This document shows, piece by piece, positions 33,966 through 45,662 of a stretch of DNA of 64,000 bases (positions are counted from its first letter, which is position 1; each line of letters starts with the position of its first letter). The stretch comes from Sthenelais limicola (Eukaryota > Annelida > Polychaeta > Phyllodocida > Sigalionidae). A program made the translations under genes and the position numbers. The stretch is from NCBI GenBank assembly GCA_942159475.1, contig OW804102.1, positions 28,092,873-28,156,872 on the forward strand. Direction: 5' to 3'. Below the pieces are notes generated by a model. The model was not told where the DNA came from. It made no database searches and saw nothing but the letters and a program-made list of their open reading frames with translations.

Positions 33966-34974
33966 ATATAAAGGGTAACAGATTCAAGACTCGCCTTAAT
34001 TGGGAGTTGATCTTTACATCGAGGTGGTCATTTTGTGGTTGTCACTGTAAGATCTTATTAATTTTATTGATATCGGTGAGACAAATGATACAAAGTATTC
34101 AGGAAATATTTAGAAAACATCTATGTTTAGGTGCTTGTATCAAATGTTGAATGATTTCATTTTAAACTTCAAAATCTTACCTGAAGTAAAGACATCTTTC
34201 ACGTTCATATTATATTATGTAAACTGTAACAGTGTATTTTGTATTTACGTATTCTATCTGGCACTTCATACTTCATATCATATTACATACTTCATGTAGT
34301 CGCCTGCTCTAATAACTTAGCAATGTATTCTTTCTAATGGTAACGGCTGGAAGAGCTGCAGGAAGAAGTGTAGGACATGCAGCTGGATTCGATCCAGAGG
34401 CCTGTATACCTTTTTACGATCTTCATACATATGTACACTTTCAATTCAATTCAAACTTCATACTAAGAGCCTAACGAACTAGACCTCTGGGAACTCCTTT
34501 CATCGAAGACTCACTGAGAGAGTGTCTAGACAAACTTGATCCAGTAAATTATCATTTTCCATCCTTTATTAGCTGGGAATATGGACTAGAATTAGAGAGA
34601 CAATCAAACTGATTTAGGGATAACAACAAAACCATTAAACGCTAGGTGATAGCATAAGCTAAAGTAAATAATATTTGATTTATTTGAATAACCGAGGCCT
34701 ATATAAGTCCTCTGTAGCATTGTTGCATGACACCAGCAGAACACATGGCTTCTCCACATAAAGCTCTTCCAGATTCAGAATTCAATTTGATATGTACCCT
34801 AAGAGACCTTGCCTCCTTCGTATTAATTTATTTGGAAATTCTGCTTCTCCAAGTTATAATCCCTAATGGACTTGACTTACATGCGTGCTGCATATATAGT
34901 ATGCATGTATATAATATATGTATTCCTACTAGAGAAGGTTTCTTACTCTCCTGGAAGGCTTAGCAGTAATAGGA
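33966..34974. other. Unassigned stretch
   Basis: A patch at 33990-34049 (GAGGTGGTCATTTTGTGG to CACTGTA) weakly resembles the pogo-like MITE at 26020. A 78-codon frame at 34727 has no domain. Confidence 0.35.
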
Positions 34975-35324
34975 AATAGGGGAGTTGTATGTCTCACTGC
35001 GCATGTCTATTGCAGTGCATGCTGGGATGGATTCTGTTGGAATCTGACATACAAAACTTTGGCAACATTTTTGTCGAAAATTGCAAAAATGTTTCCACCA
35101 ATATCAGAGGTTGTATAAATGATCTTTAAAACCATAATGCATGATGGGAAAGTTGAAGACTTGTGATATGGAAACATGTATAATCCTTAGATATTCACAT
35201 TAGAGCACCGATAAATATTCCATGCTGAAGAAGACATGTTTTCTATAGATTTTAAACTGGTCCATTAGTCCCATAATTCAATGCCAATCAAGATTCAGAA
35301 TGGCGGCTATGCAAATCCCCTATT
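34975..35324 (+). mobile_element. MITE family C, full-length copy
   Basis: 350 bp from AATAGGGGAGTTGTATGTC to GGCTATGCAAATCCCCTATT. Contains GTGCATGCTGGGATGGATTC and AATGCATGATGGGAAAGTTG. Confidence 0.92.
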
Positions 35325-35842
35325 GACCTAAGCTGCTGATGTCCGACATGACGGAGTTGGGAATTGAGTGTAATTTATTCTGGCATTAAGGGAGTGTAAA
35401 TATATATTGGTAGTAAATATAATTTTCATCCTTGGCATCTTTGATTTTTAACTTTTGTTTTTGTCTATCGACCACGACAGTTGGTAGTGTGTACATTAAA
35501 GCTTTATGTTCTAACACATTTCTATGTAATAATGTTTGACAATATCTCTGAGATTCTATAGTCTAGGCATATGAGCATAATGGTTTTCTATATATAGCAG
35601 TTGGCAATCTTGTAACACGGTGAATATCCAGGTTAAACAAAGGTGGGAGTGATAATGGTAATGAGGCAGGACATTATGGTAAAGCAGGATGATTACACAT
35701 CAGAAGGTGAGGCCAATCTGCATTAATACTTTGATGGCAACAGAGGTCCTCTACACATTTATTTTCCCATTAAATTCTTTCTAGCCATGAATAATAAAGT
35801 AATGTAATCACATGAATGTGTATTTTTCTCAAAAACTAACAT
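35325..35842. other. Unassigned stretch
   Basis: No feature recognised. Confidence 0.4.
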
Positions 35843-36247
35843 ATGATGTGTTACAGAAAATTAGTCACAAGTAGCAAAATTGATATTTTTCAAAGGGACC
35901 TTGTTACAAGAACCCTTGTTGACAACGTTTTGATCTTTATGGTGCTTAGAGCTGGTTGTAGTATAAATACATGTTCCAAATTTCGAGACTGTGTATTGAA
36001 TGTGTCTATGCATATCTGAGACTGTCCTAATATAAGGAGCATATTTATCTATTACTTAACTATAGGGATTAACCATCAACAAATGTAGCTGACATTTTTT
36101 GTCTGGCACAACAAATATAAACATACATATTGGATGTCCCTATGTTTACCATCATTGGAATGCGCTTGATGTCATCTTATCAAATATGATGGCATCTCAA
36201 AATGGACCTTTTGCGACTTGCTACTCATTTTCCTGCAACACATCACA
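35843..36247 (+). mobile_element. MITE family A, full-length copy
   Basis: Starts ATGATGTGTTACAGAAAATT, then AGTCACAAGTAGCAAAATTG, and ends TTTTGCGACTTGCTACTCAT then CAACACATCACA. The middle (ACTATAGGGATTAACCATC to TGTCTGGCAC) is diverged. Confidence 0.88.
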
Positions 36248-36799
36248 TATATACATTCCGTCGTAACTTCAATAAAGTTGCACCAGTAACAACAATTTAT
36301 ATATCATTAAGGAGAGTGATCTGAAATGGTGCTAACGAAACTGTGCTATTGTGGCTAATGTATAAGTATATATATAGAGAGAGGGGAGGATGCATCAGGT
36401 AAATACAGTAGCAACTAGATACTCATTAGTCGGGCTTCATATGAATCCTCCAGCTTATTTCAACTTGTCTACATTATATACATTGCATACAGCAACGCCT
36501 TCTCCTCGATCCCAAGGTCCTCGCAATAGTTAGTTTTATAGCTTTGCCGCTCACATGGATGTTCTCTCAGGCGTATTTGTATTTAACCTTGGCAAATATC
36601 TTCCTGTAGGAGAAATATTATACAGAAACATCTGCAACTGTATGCCATCTGTGTGTCTGTTTTGAAGTGCCTGTCATCTAGGAATACAGACAAAATATAT
36701 GTATATACTCCGACTGAGATTGATATAACGACAACAAAAATTAAGAAAAACTCATATATAGAGAATAAAGTAATGAAGAAGTGATTAGAAAGTAGGAGA
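36248..36799. other. Unassigned stretch before the LINE
   Basis: AT-rich, with an AGAGAGAGGGGAGGA run near 36375. No gene recognised. Confidence 0.4.
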
Positions 36800-38081
36800 A
36801 TGAAGAGAAATTCTGGAGTTATACATTTGGAGTTATTGAAGATTGAAAGGCCTTTAAGATTATATTATATTCGAAAAAATTCATCAACCATAGAAACAAT
36901 AAACCTCTTAATGTATAAATTACTTAACAACTTAAATCAAGGTAAATATAGTAGCATGGTATTTTTCGACTACCAGAAAGCCTTTGATTCGATAGACCAT
37001 TGTCTTTTATTATCTAAACTGAAGGCCTATTCCTTTCCAAATTGGTTCCAAAAATGGGCAAAAAATTATCTCCTAGGACGCGAACAGAAGGTGAAGGTTA
37101 ACAACATACACTCCAATTATTTGCCGATAAAGCATGGCGTCCCACAGGGGTCTATATTAGGTCCAATCATGTTTAATATTTTCGTTAATGATATAGCAGA
37201 CCTACAACTACGAGGTGATATCTTATTATTCGCGGATGACATTGTTTTGGTCAACAGCGCCCACATCAATGGACTACTTCTTACTGAATGCCAACATGAT
37301 ACCAACTCTATTGCTACATGGAGCGTCCAGAATAGATTGTCCCTAAGTTTACCAAAAACCAAAGCCATGTTTATTAACCCAAGTATTAGAAATAGATTAC
37401 AACAACCACTCATACAGATCAATATATCTGGCACGCCACTAGAATGGGTCGACACCTTTACTTATTTAGGGGTACAGATAGACTCAAGTCTAAAATTTCA
37501 GAACATGGCCTCTGCCATAATAAACAAAGCCAATGTAAGGTTATATAATATATACGCCAACAGACATGCACTGGATGTGAAAACAAGATTAATGCTAGTG
37601 AAATCGATGGTCCTGAGTTACTTAGATTATGGGAATATGTGCTACTTAAATACGAGTCAACAATTTCTAGGAAAATTACAAGTCCTTCAAAACAAAACCC
37701 TGCGATTTGCCATGAAAAAACCAAGACGTACTAATGTAGCTATTTTGCATCAAGAATCCAATACTATGCCCGTAGGAATGAGAATTTATTTTAATACCTT
37801 GAAATTCTATCACAAACAGTTGCACTGCACTTCCATGGATTGAAAAGAGAAAAATCAATGAGAATTATGGATTCAGAGAACAAAGACATCTAAACTTTGA
37901 AATACCAAGACCAGTGTCTTCCTTATATCAAAAATCATTCTGCTACTCAGGTATTTTATGGTGGAATAACCTACACCCTAATTACAAAAGCGTACCATCT
38001 ACACTATCTTTTAAGCAGAAAATGAAAACCGACCTGTTGAGGAATACCCTGAGATTACCGGATATCTTAAACACTGTCTGA
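36800..38081 (+). pseudogene. Non-LTR retrotransposon reverse transcriptase (5'-truncated, one frameshift)
   Basis: The 347-codon frame (36800-37843) carries the RVT_1 domain of a jockey-superfamily LINE. Motif A is FFDYQKAFDSIDH (Asp57), followed by KHGVPQGSILGP (111-122) and the catalytic LLFADDIVL (142-150, Asp146/Asp147). The conserved FTYLGVQID and KVLSYLDYGN-like region follow. Homology starts near residue 24 (RKNSSTIE), so the endonuclease and first RT motifs are missing. A +1 frameshift near 37820 moves the C-terminus (PWIEKRKINENYGF, then SGILWWNNLHP) into another frame, ending at TGA 38081. It copies LINE RNA at the target site (family knowledge). The catalytic residues are intact but the copy is dead. 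Confidence 0.9.
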
Positions 38082-38519
38082 TACTATAAAATATTTATAG
38101 CTGTGAATGTGATCATAAATCCACGAAACTGGTACGTCACCTCTGTCCTATAACAAGCCAACCCATAATCATTTTGTACACTGTACTACTCCTGTCTTAT
38201 ATTAATACTATTACCTGCACCTAAAGGTAACAAATATTGAATTTATTTGCATCGACTTGTTACCATAGATATTCCAAGATACAAATGTCCACCCCCGACT
38301 ATCATTCACCTACCATCTCATTATCATTATTCTCATTATTTGTTTTTCCTCAAATGAATTCTGTAATATGAAATAGTTAGTCACACACACTATTGTATTC
38401 AAAAGAAATACTCAATAACTCAGGGTACATAGGAAGATCGGATCCGATCCGAATGTAATTAAGCTCGGCCGTTGCCGACTCATTAACCTGAAATAAATTC
38501 GTCCAAAAAAAAAAAAAAT
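38082..38519 (+). mobile_element. 3' UTR and poly-A tail of the LINE
   Basis: Follows the pol stop and ends AACCTGAAATAAATTCGTCC followed by an A-run (about 38505-38518). The AATAAA signal and tail fit retrotransposition by target-primed reverse transcription. I could not identify a target-site duplication. Confidence 0.75.
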
Positions 38520-38621
38520 ATTTGGATATGTATTTGAAAAGTATATCTAAAAGAAATTGAGACCGAAATTAAAAGAACAACTAATGTTGCTGATATAGCA
38601 AATAGATCGATTCATACCGAT

Positions 38622-38960
38622 AATAGGGGACTTGCATGTGCCACTGCGCATGTCTATTATAGTGCATGCTGGGATGGATTCAGTTCAAATCTGACATACA
38701 AATATTAGCAACATTTTTATCAAAATATTAAAGGATCTTTTCATTTATATCGTAGCTTGTGTAAATGATATATCAAAACCAAATGCATGATGGGAAATTG
38801 TGTGTTATGGATACATGTACAACACATGTCTGATACTAGAGCACTGATACATATTACATGCTGAACATAACATGTATTCTATAGATTTTACACTGTACCA
38901 TTAGTCCCACAATTCCATACGAATCAAGATTCAAAATGGCGGCTATGCAAGTCCCCTATT
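38622..38960 (+). mobile_element. MITE family C, full-length copy
   Basis: Starts AATAGGGGACTTGCATGTGC and ends GGCTATGCAAGTCCCCTATT. Read as TA-GGGGAC...GTCCCC-TA, the flanking TA would be a 2-bp target duplication, which would make family C a Tc1/mariner-type MITE. Confidence 0.92.
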
Positions 38961-39276
38961 ATCATTTTGAATAATCACTGATATCGCCGGGGTTATATAG
39001 ATCACATTTAGCCTGAAATTTGACCAGTTTTAAAGTTTAGTGCGTTAGACTCTAGAGTCCAAATTTATGCAAATATGGCAGGGTCAGGGCGAAGGATGAA
39101 AGATAAATGTGGTCACAAATGATACATCTCACTGTGGGAAGAAACACCAGTGCTTTCCCACGGACAGGCTCTACAGCTTGCCTTGCATGGCACGACCCCG
39201 CATCTAATCCATTATTTGCATTGGGTGCGCGGCACCGCGAACAAGACTTCATAGAAGCCTTGCATTGTACATCTCC
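38961..39276. other. GC-richer unassigned spacer
   Basis: Between two family C copies. Frames on both strands (39052-39252 and 39107-39349) have no recognised domain. Confidence 0.35.
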
Positions 39277-39619
39277 AATAGGGGAATTGCATGTGCCACT
39301 GCGCAGGTCTGTTACAGTGCATCCTGGGATGGATTTTAATGAAATCTGACATACAAATATTTAGCAACACTTGTATCAAAAATTGTTCAAGAATGTTTTC
39401 ACCAATATTATAATTTGTATAAATGTGTTATGAAAAACAAATGCACGATGGGAAAGATGGGGACTTGTGTTATGGGGACATGTATAACATATGGATATTA
39501 ACATTAGAGCGTTGATAAATACTCCATGCTTAACATGGCCTGCTTTCGGTCAATTTTCGACTTAACATTAATTCCATGCGAATCAAGATTCAAAATGGAG
39601 GCTATGCAAATCCCCCTAT
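39277..39619 (+). mobile_element. MITE family C, full-length copy
   Basis: Starts AATAGGGGAATTGCATGTGC and ends GAGGCTATGCAAATCCCCCT then ATA. Same orientation as the copy 317 bp upstream. Contains AAATGCACGATGGGAAAGAT. Confidence 0.92.
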
Positions 39620-40191
39620 AGGAAGGGTTTTACTGACAGGATGTAACGGAACTCATCTGCTGTTTCAGAACATGAGAACCGCATGTTATATGAGATGAGG
39701 TTTTACATTTGACACCAAGAGGACCATTTTAATTTTGTGTATGTGAAATTCCATTTTGACCGTTTATGAACTGGGGTATGGAAACTAGTCAGGATATTAA
39801 AAACTTCCATACAAGTATTTTGAAATATCTTGACCAGTTTGCTACAATAAATCACCTCAGAGTGGTCATAATAATCTATGGTCAAATTTAACAATGTAAA
39901 ACTGAAATATGTTGAACGAGGGATATTTAATGTTTTGATTATTTTGATTTAACAAAACATTGATTCCTATGAAGCCTAGACGAGATGGAATCAAATTTAG
40001 TGTAGAGATGGTTTACATATTGAAAGGCCAAATATATCAAATAATAAAATCACAATGAAATATTATATGGAGGCCGTGCTAGCCTATTGAAATATTCAAG
40101 TCACCATTGAGAAGAAACCACTGCTATACTGCTATACTATCCTCACATGTCTGGTTAATGGGAAGTAATGGTCGCTAAGAGTGCGACAAAA
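39620..40191. other. Unassigned stretch
   Basis: No feature recognised. Confidence 0.4.
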
Positions 40192-40486
40192 TGTGATCAC
40201 AAGTCAGGAAAAGGAGTCACAAGTCGCAAAATGTATATTTTTCAATGTGTTTTATTCACAAGATGTCTTTATGGGAATGTTCTAATTTTTGGGTTGCTTA
40301 ACGCTATTCGTAGCATGAATATATTTATCAAATTTCAGAAGAGTGTATACAATATATTCCTACATTTCGAAGGTCATCCTATAGAGTGTATTTAGCTACT
40401 TTACTAGTAATGGTCCACCCAGAAATATTGCAAATCTATTTTTAAACAAATGAAAATATCAAACTTAAAACATAGACATACTTATT
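40192..40486 (+). mobile_element. MITE family A, left part of a split copy
   Basis: Starts TGTGATCACAAGTCAGGAAA and AGTCACAAGTCGCAAAATGT and runs to ACATAGACATACTTATT, where the family is cut. The missing right third is found at 45936-46049, in order and in the same orientation. Confidence 0.87.
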
Positions 40487-40950
40487 TGCCCTCCAGAGGT
40501 TACAGATCCCGCTAAATCTCGCAAAATCCCGTGCAGGTTCCGGTCACTTAATTGCCATTGACTACTGAAAACTCCGCAAATCATCCTCTCTAAGTACTAT
40601 GTTGTATTAATTGTTGATACTTACTTTAGCATATTATAGTTTAAGGGATATATTTTCGAGAAATAATAAGAAAATTGCTTGTTTTCATATGTATCCATCC
40701 AAAAACATCACTTGTCAAACCGAGGGGAGGATTTCAGAGCCCTTCTCTCTTCACTTGCAAGTTTTGGGTGGCTTACGAGTAACGTAAAACAATTACCAAC
40801 ACTCGGCAACAGGAAAAAAAAATTCTAACCCATTCAACTTTAGAAATGTGTTTTTATACTACTTAACACTTTTATACTACTTAACATTAATATCCTAATA
40901 AGTGTGAAAATATGTTAAGATTATGAATATGACCTATGACGTAAAATCCA

Positions 40951-40953
40951 GAT
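40951..40953. repeat. Target-site duplication GAT, left
   Basis: GAT immediately precedes TAGACTGGTGCC. The same three bases follow the right TIR at 45660-45662. Confidence 0.75.
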
Positions 40954-41578
40954 TAGACTGGTGCCAAACTACATATTATATGTCTCTAAAACATTTCTAG
41001 AGGCATTTTTTGTTAATGCTCGGTATAAGGTGGTTTTATACTAAATTGAGGCTGCTGAGTCCGAAAATGCTGGTTACCACCCTGAAATATTGCTCTTTCC
41101 TACCACCAGGGGGCGTTTTATGTCAAATTTTGGACATTTCTTCTTATAACTTCCAGGAAATTAATCACAGCTTTATGCATCTATAAAATCATTTGTAGAA
41201 GACATCATTAGCTTCCGATTGATGTCAACTATTTTACTGTGCAATAAATATGACATTTTATATGAATTTTCAGAAAATTAAAAAAAATGCATTTTTTCAC
41301 AAAGTGTGAAGTTTTTGAAAATTGTATGACAACAGAAGAAAAACTGTTGATTTTAGCCATTAGCAATTATAAAATGGAATAAAGGCCTATTAAAGAGTTT
41401 CCATTTGACACCATTTACAAACCAATTGGTTTAATATTCATAGAGATATGGATTCTTGAAAAAATGAAGCACATTTGATTTTAGGTGAACATTTACCCAA
41501 ACATCAAAGTGCATATTCTAGAAGTTTCACAAAGTTAGCTTTACAAAGAAATGTGATTTCATCAACAAAAATGCTTAG
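40954..41578 (+). repeat. Left TIR of the left Academ-like copy
   Basis: About 625 bp, mirrored at 45044-45659. It contains AATGCTGGTTACCACCCTG, ACCACCAGGGGGCGTTTTAT and AGAAAAACTGTTGATTTTAG. Long TIRs of this kind could pair within the element. Confidence 0.88.
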
Positions 41579-41961
41579 AAATAATTTTCAGGAAAAAAAT
41601 TACTATCATCGGATAATTCCTCAAGGTCAAGGTCAATCTCATGGAAATGATCTCATACATATATACATCTTCACAAGCCTAGTTTATTTTCCCTTGTTAA
41701 TATATCCAACTTTGTTAACTTAATAAATACACAATTGCATATTATGAAATTGTTTGTTTATTTTGTTAAAGAACACCCAGACAAATAGTATATTGACCAT
41801 TGGTCAGTAAAATGTGTTGTATTGTAGACAGATGACTTTCCATACACTCGATAGACTAGGGGATTGCCCTAGAAGTTGCATTGCTTAGATAGATTATATA
41901 AGGTTAATACCTTATTATGCAATTCATTGTGATCCTTTAAATTGGGTCTACATGAATGCTA

Positions 41962-44891
41962 ATATATCAGCTATCTATCAGATGTTCTCCTAAGGGATTC
42001 AATTAGACACACTTATATCATCCTGGATAGGGGCGCTCCAATCATTGAAAGCAATTGGTACCTTCCCAGTGGATCAAAAGCTGCTCAAGCAAGAGATTTA
42101 GCTTTCATTTATGGGCGGGAAAATGAGGATGAAAGACATGGCGGAACAGAATATAATGAAAAGATATCTACAAACAAGTCTCCCATTACCACAGTTGGAC
42201 ATATGCCCATCATTCAAGCACCTGCACATGAACTAGATACACTTAGCACAGTTGTTAAAAGATGTATGTTTGTTGCAGAAAAACTTGGTATGAGACAGAC
42301 AGTCATTACAGTTGACCAAGCGCTATATTGTAAACTGCTTGAAATTAAATGGCTAACACCAAAATACAACCATAAGTTGGTCATTAGGCTTGGTGGCTTA
42401 CATATTGCCATGAATTTTCTAAAGGTGATTGGTCAACATGTACAAGGAATAGGGTTAACTGATGCTTGGGTGGAGAGTGGCCTCCTCAGACAAAATACAG
42501 CTGAGCATGTCCTTGGAAAAGCTTCCTCTAAAAGTCAGGAACTGATATCAATATTTGAACAATTTCATATTCAGGATATTCTTGAGGAGTTTACCCAAAT
42601 AAACTCCAAGGACAATCCTGACTTCTTGTTCTGGTGGCATTATTTGCAAATGGTTTCAATTCTTCTCATGCTGACACGTAATTATCATGATGGTTTATGG
42701 GACATTCATCTGGAATCTTTCAACCGCATGTTGCCTTATTTTCATCCGGCTGAATTCAAGAAAGGTTGTTTTACTGATCAACTAGATGCTTCAACCAAAT
42801 TGATGCAGACCATGCGCAGGATTGGCTAAATGCAACAGGGAAATGTGGGGGTGCCATTGTTTGTATCAGTAAGACAAGGAAAGCTTTGAATAGGTGGGCC
42901 CTGATATATAATTTGCAATCACACATCAGTAATGAAACATACAGAGTGTATGAAGTAGAGAAGAATGACATCATTCTGAATGAAACTTTGCCCAGCAGAA
43001 AAGAGCGGGATAATAGAGATGAAAACAGCCTCTACACCCAGCTCAAGTCAAGGCACATATTTTCACAGAGCTCTTACAGAACATTGCTTCTAAGGACATA
43101 TTGAAATCCAAAACTCACTTTTGTCAGCCAAGATAAATGGGGAAGAGAATTTGAACAAGTTTGTTGCTACTCATCTTGTGGAATGTACAACTTCATTTCA
43201 TGAGGCACTCAAAAGGAAGAATCCCCTCACATTTGACCATTTGTACAAGGTGAAGAAACAAGGCAAAAGCAAAGATAAGAATACAATTTTGAAAGTTGAC
43301 AGGAGTGTCATGCAGCGCCTAATAACTTCTTTTGAAGCTGGTCAGAAAGATGGTAAAGGTAATGGAGCATGAACTTATGCCTGTCATTGTCATTGCCATT
43401 GTCATTGGCTGAACCTAATAATAAAATGAGATCTGGAAACAAGTCATTACTTGCTGATGTCTTGGTTAAAGGTGCACCCTGCCCCTCTTCTATTAGTTTG
43501 GAAGGAAGCAGTTGTGTGTTGATTGATGGGCATGCACTTATTTGTTCTATTGGCAAGCCAGCCAACATTAAGACATGTGTGACAGTCTCTGGGATTTCCA
43601 GTCTTTGCTGCCAGGGCAATAAGACTGAAAATCACAGAGACTGTCACATTTGGTGAGCTGGCAGATATGTTCAAGATAGCTGTTATGGGTGCAGTAGCTT
43701 CATTCAATCAAATTCACATCATATTTGATTGATATAAGGAAACACCCATAAAGAACCTGACCAGAATAAAGAGGGCCAAAGGATGCGCACCTATGCGTAA
43801 ATTGGTTGAAGGACGTCATGTTCCCATTCCAACAAATTGGGAAAACTTCCTCTCACTGGCCAAAAACAAAGGAGATCTAACATGTTTTTTGTCACAACAA
43901 CTTCTTCTTGAACAAAATAAGACCATAGTGGTCAGTGGAGGGTTCAAAGAAATTGATGTAGTTCAAAGCAATTGTCCTACTCTTTTATTGTCAGGGCTAG
44001 AATCTGATCATGAGAAAGCAGACATGTTTCATTCTTCATGCAATTTACTGCAATAAGGACACTGTAGTTGTGATTGATTGAGTGATTGGACGTTTATTTC
44101 GAAAAATATTCGCTATAGGCCTGGATCTCTGGCATCAGGGAGGTTTCCAAACTGGCCTTTGTTTCTTACAGGTTATGGTAGGTAACAATATCACTTCCGT
44201 TGATGACTGGAAGTGACCACCTACCATTTATATTGTGTTTTGTATCACTTCAGTTGTCTATTATATTGTGGCATACTTTTACAATTTCTATTCTCCGATT
44301 AAGTTAAGATTATTACAGTTGTCCTTATTGTACAATCAAGGGAAACAGATGTCCTAGGTTTACTTTTGGCTCACTACAAGAAAAATCTCTTGTCAAAAGT
44401 TGTGGGTCAAAGCTGGGACTGCAAAAAGCGCAAGTACTACCCAGTGCATGAAATAGTAGAACTTCTTCCAAATGGTATCCATGCTAATCGACCTGCCTTT
44501 CATGCACTCATTTATTTCTGGCCACTCAAAACAAACATGTTACGCTAATTTCCTGGGTCATCACACATTGTTGAATGAAATTGGACTAAATGAAGCTTTA
44601 CCTCCTTCAACAATGTCAGCTGTGGAAACATTTTTCTGCCACCTATACAAAGTTTCTGAAACAACATCAGTTGACAAGGCCCGGCACATTTTATTTGGAA
44701 AATGCAGAAAGCCTGAGCTACACTTAAAGCAAGCTCATTATTAGGCGTTCATTTGGAATAAGGCACATATTCCCAAGCCAATGATTCCAGATCCTTCTGA
44801 TTTTGGATGGTTCATCAACGATTCATGCCTCATGCCAGTCCTTATGACTTTGGAACCAGTTCCTGAAGCTTGCAAAAACAAGAACTGCTAA
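41962..44891 (+). pseudogene. Broken XPG/PIN-nuclease-type transposase (Academ-like)
   Basis: Coding remnant in several frames. It opens near 41962 (RDSIRHTYIILDRG, then WYLPSGSKAAQARDLAF). The longest piece (42203-42829, 208 residues) has TVITVDQALYCKLLEIKW and LGGLHIAMNFLKVIG. Later pieces have LPSRKERDNRD, VLIDGHALICSIG, NWENFLSLAKNKGDL and LESDHEKADM, then SRETDVLGLLL and YYPVHEIVELLPNGIH. The tail has GWFINDSCLMP near a Cys pair. Acidic DGHA, SDHE and ETD motifs fit the PIN/XPG nuclease of a large transposase common in marine invertebrate genomes. Frame changes occur near 42810, 43105, 43370, 43650 and 44505. A stop lies at 44743. A SINE-like insertion lies near 44076-44318. Not functional as it stands. 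Confidence 0.75.
44076..44318 (-). mobile_element. SINE-like insertion within the transposase (left copy)
   Basis: The coding sequence GACACTGTAGTTGTGATT stops, then GATTGATTGAGTGATTGGAC begins. The insert ends before ACAGTTGTCCTTATTGTACA, where coding resumes with a short duplication of the interrupted valine/isoleucine codons. A GATT-rich end followed by GTTTATTTCG on the plus strand resembles the tail of molluscan SINE/LINE elements read in reverse. I cannot see a tRNA-like head. Confidence 0.5.
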
Positions 44892-45043
44892 AAGCAATTA
44901 GTATGAGTGACAGCAATGTTCCAGATCTACAGTCAGAAATACTAACAACTTGTATAGATGTACATACATAGGATATTATCCTAATGACCTTGACATTGAG
45001 ACATCTGATACTAGTAATACTTTTGTTAGATGCAAACAAAATC

Positions 45044-45659
45044 CCAAGCCTTTTTTGTTAATGAAAACACATTTCCTTGTAGAGCTAACTTTGTGAAAGT
45101 TAAAAAATATGTGACTTTGATGTTTAAGTAAATGATCACTGAAAATCAAATGTACTTCATTTTTTCAACAATCAATATCTCTATGAATATTGATCCGATT
45201 GGTTTGTAAATGGTGTCGAATGGAAGCTCATTAATGGGCCTTTATTCCATTTTATAATTGCTAATGGCTAAAATCAACAGTTTTTTTTCTGTTGTCATAC
45301 AGTTTTCAAAAACTTCACACCTTGTGAAAAAATGCATTTTTTTTATTTTTTTGAAAATTCATATAAAATGTCATATTTATTGCATAGTAAAATAGTTGAC
45401 ATCAATCGGAAGCTAATGATGTCTTCTACAAATGATTTTATAGATGCATAAGGCTGTGATTAATTTCCTGGAAGTTATAAGAAGAAATGTCCGAAATTTG
45501 ACATAAAACGCCCCCTGGTGGTAGGATAGAGCAATATTTCAGGGTGGTAACCAGCATTTTCGGACTCAGCAGCCTCAATTTAGTATAAAACCACCGTATA
45601 CCAAGCATTAACAAAAAATGCCTCTAGAATTTTTTTTCTCTCTATGTGGCACCAGTCTA
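45044..45659 (-). repeat. Right TIR of the left Academ-like copy
   Basis: Inverse of 40954-41578 with a scatter of substitutions. It runs from the AAATCCCAAGCCTTTTTTGT side to GTGGCACCAGTCTA. Confidence 0.88.
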
Positions 45660-45662
45660 GAT
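45660..45662. repeat. Target-site duplication GAT, right
   Basis: GAT directly follows CCAGTCTA and matches 40951-40953. Confidence 0.75.

Larger units (their letters stand above)
40954..45659 (+). mobile_element. Academ-like DNA transposon, left copy (4706 bp)
   Basis: Bounded by TAGACTGGTGCCA and the inverse TGGCACCAGTCTA, with GAT duplicated outside. TIRs are about 620 bp (40954-41578 and 45044-45659) and largely identical. The first 40 bp differ: the left has a segment ATATGTCTCTAAAACATT, the right has CTCTATGTGG with a T-run. It carries a broken plus-strand transposase. The right copy (48597-54995) is its reverse complement with one base difference noticed (42516 G versus A). Assignment to Academ rests on the nuclease-type protein family and the 3-bp duplication, and is an inference. 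Confidence 0.85.

Noticed and set aside
43369..43619. Antisense frames across the transposase (for example 43308-43619, -)
   Set aside because: These are shadows of the transposase coding strand and appear mirrored in both transposon copies.
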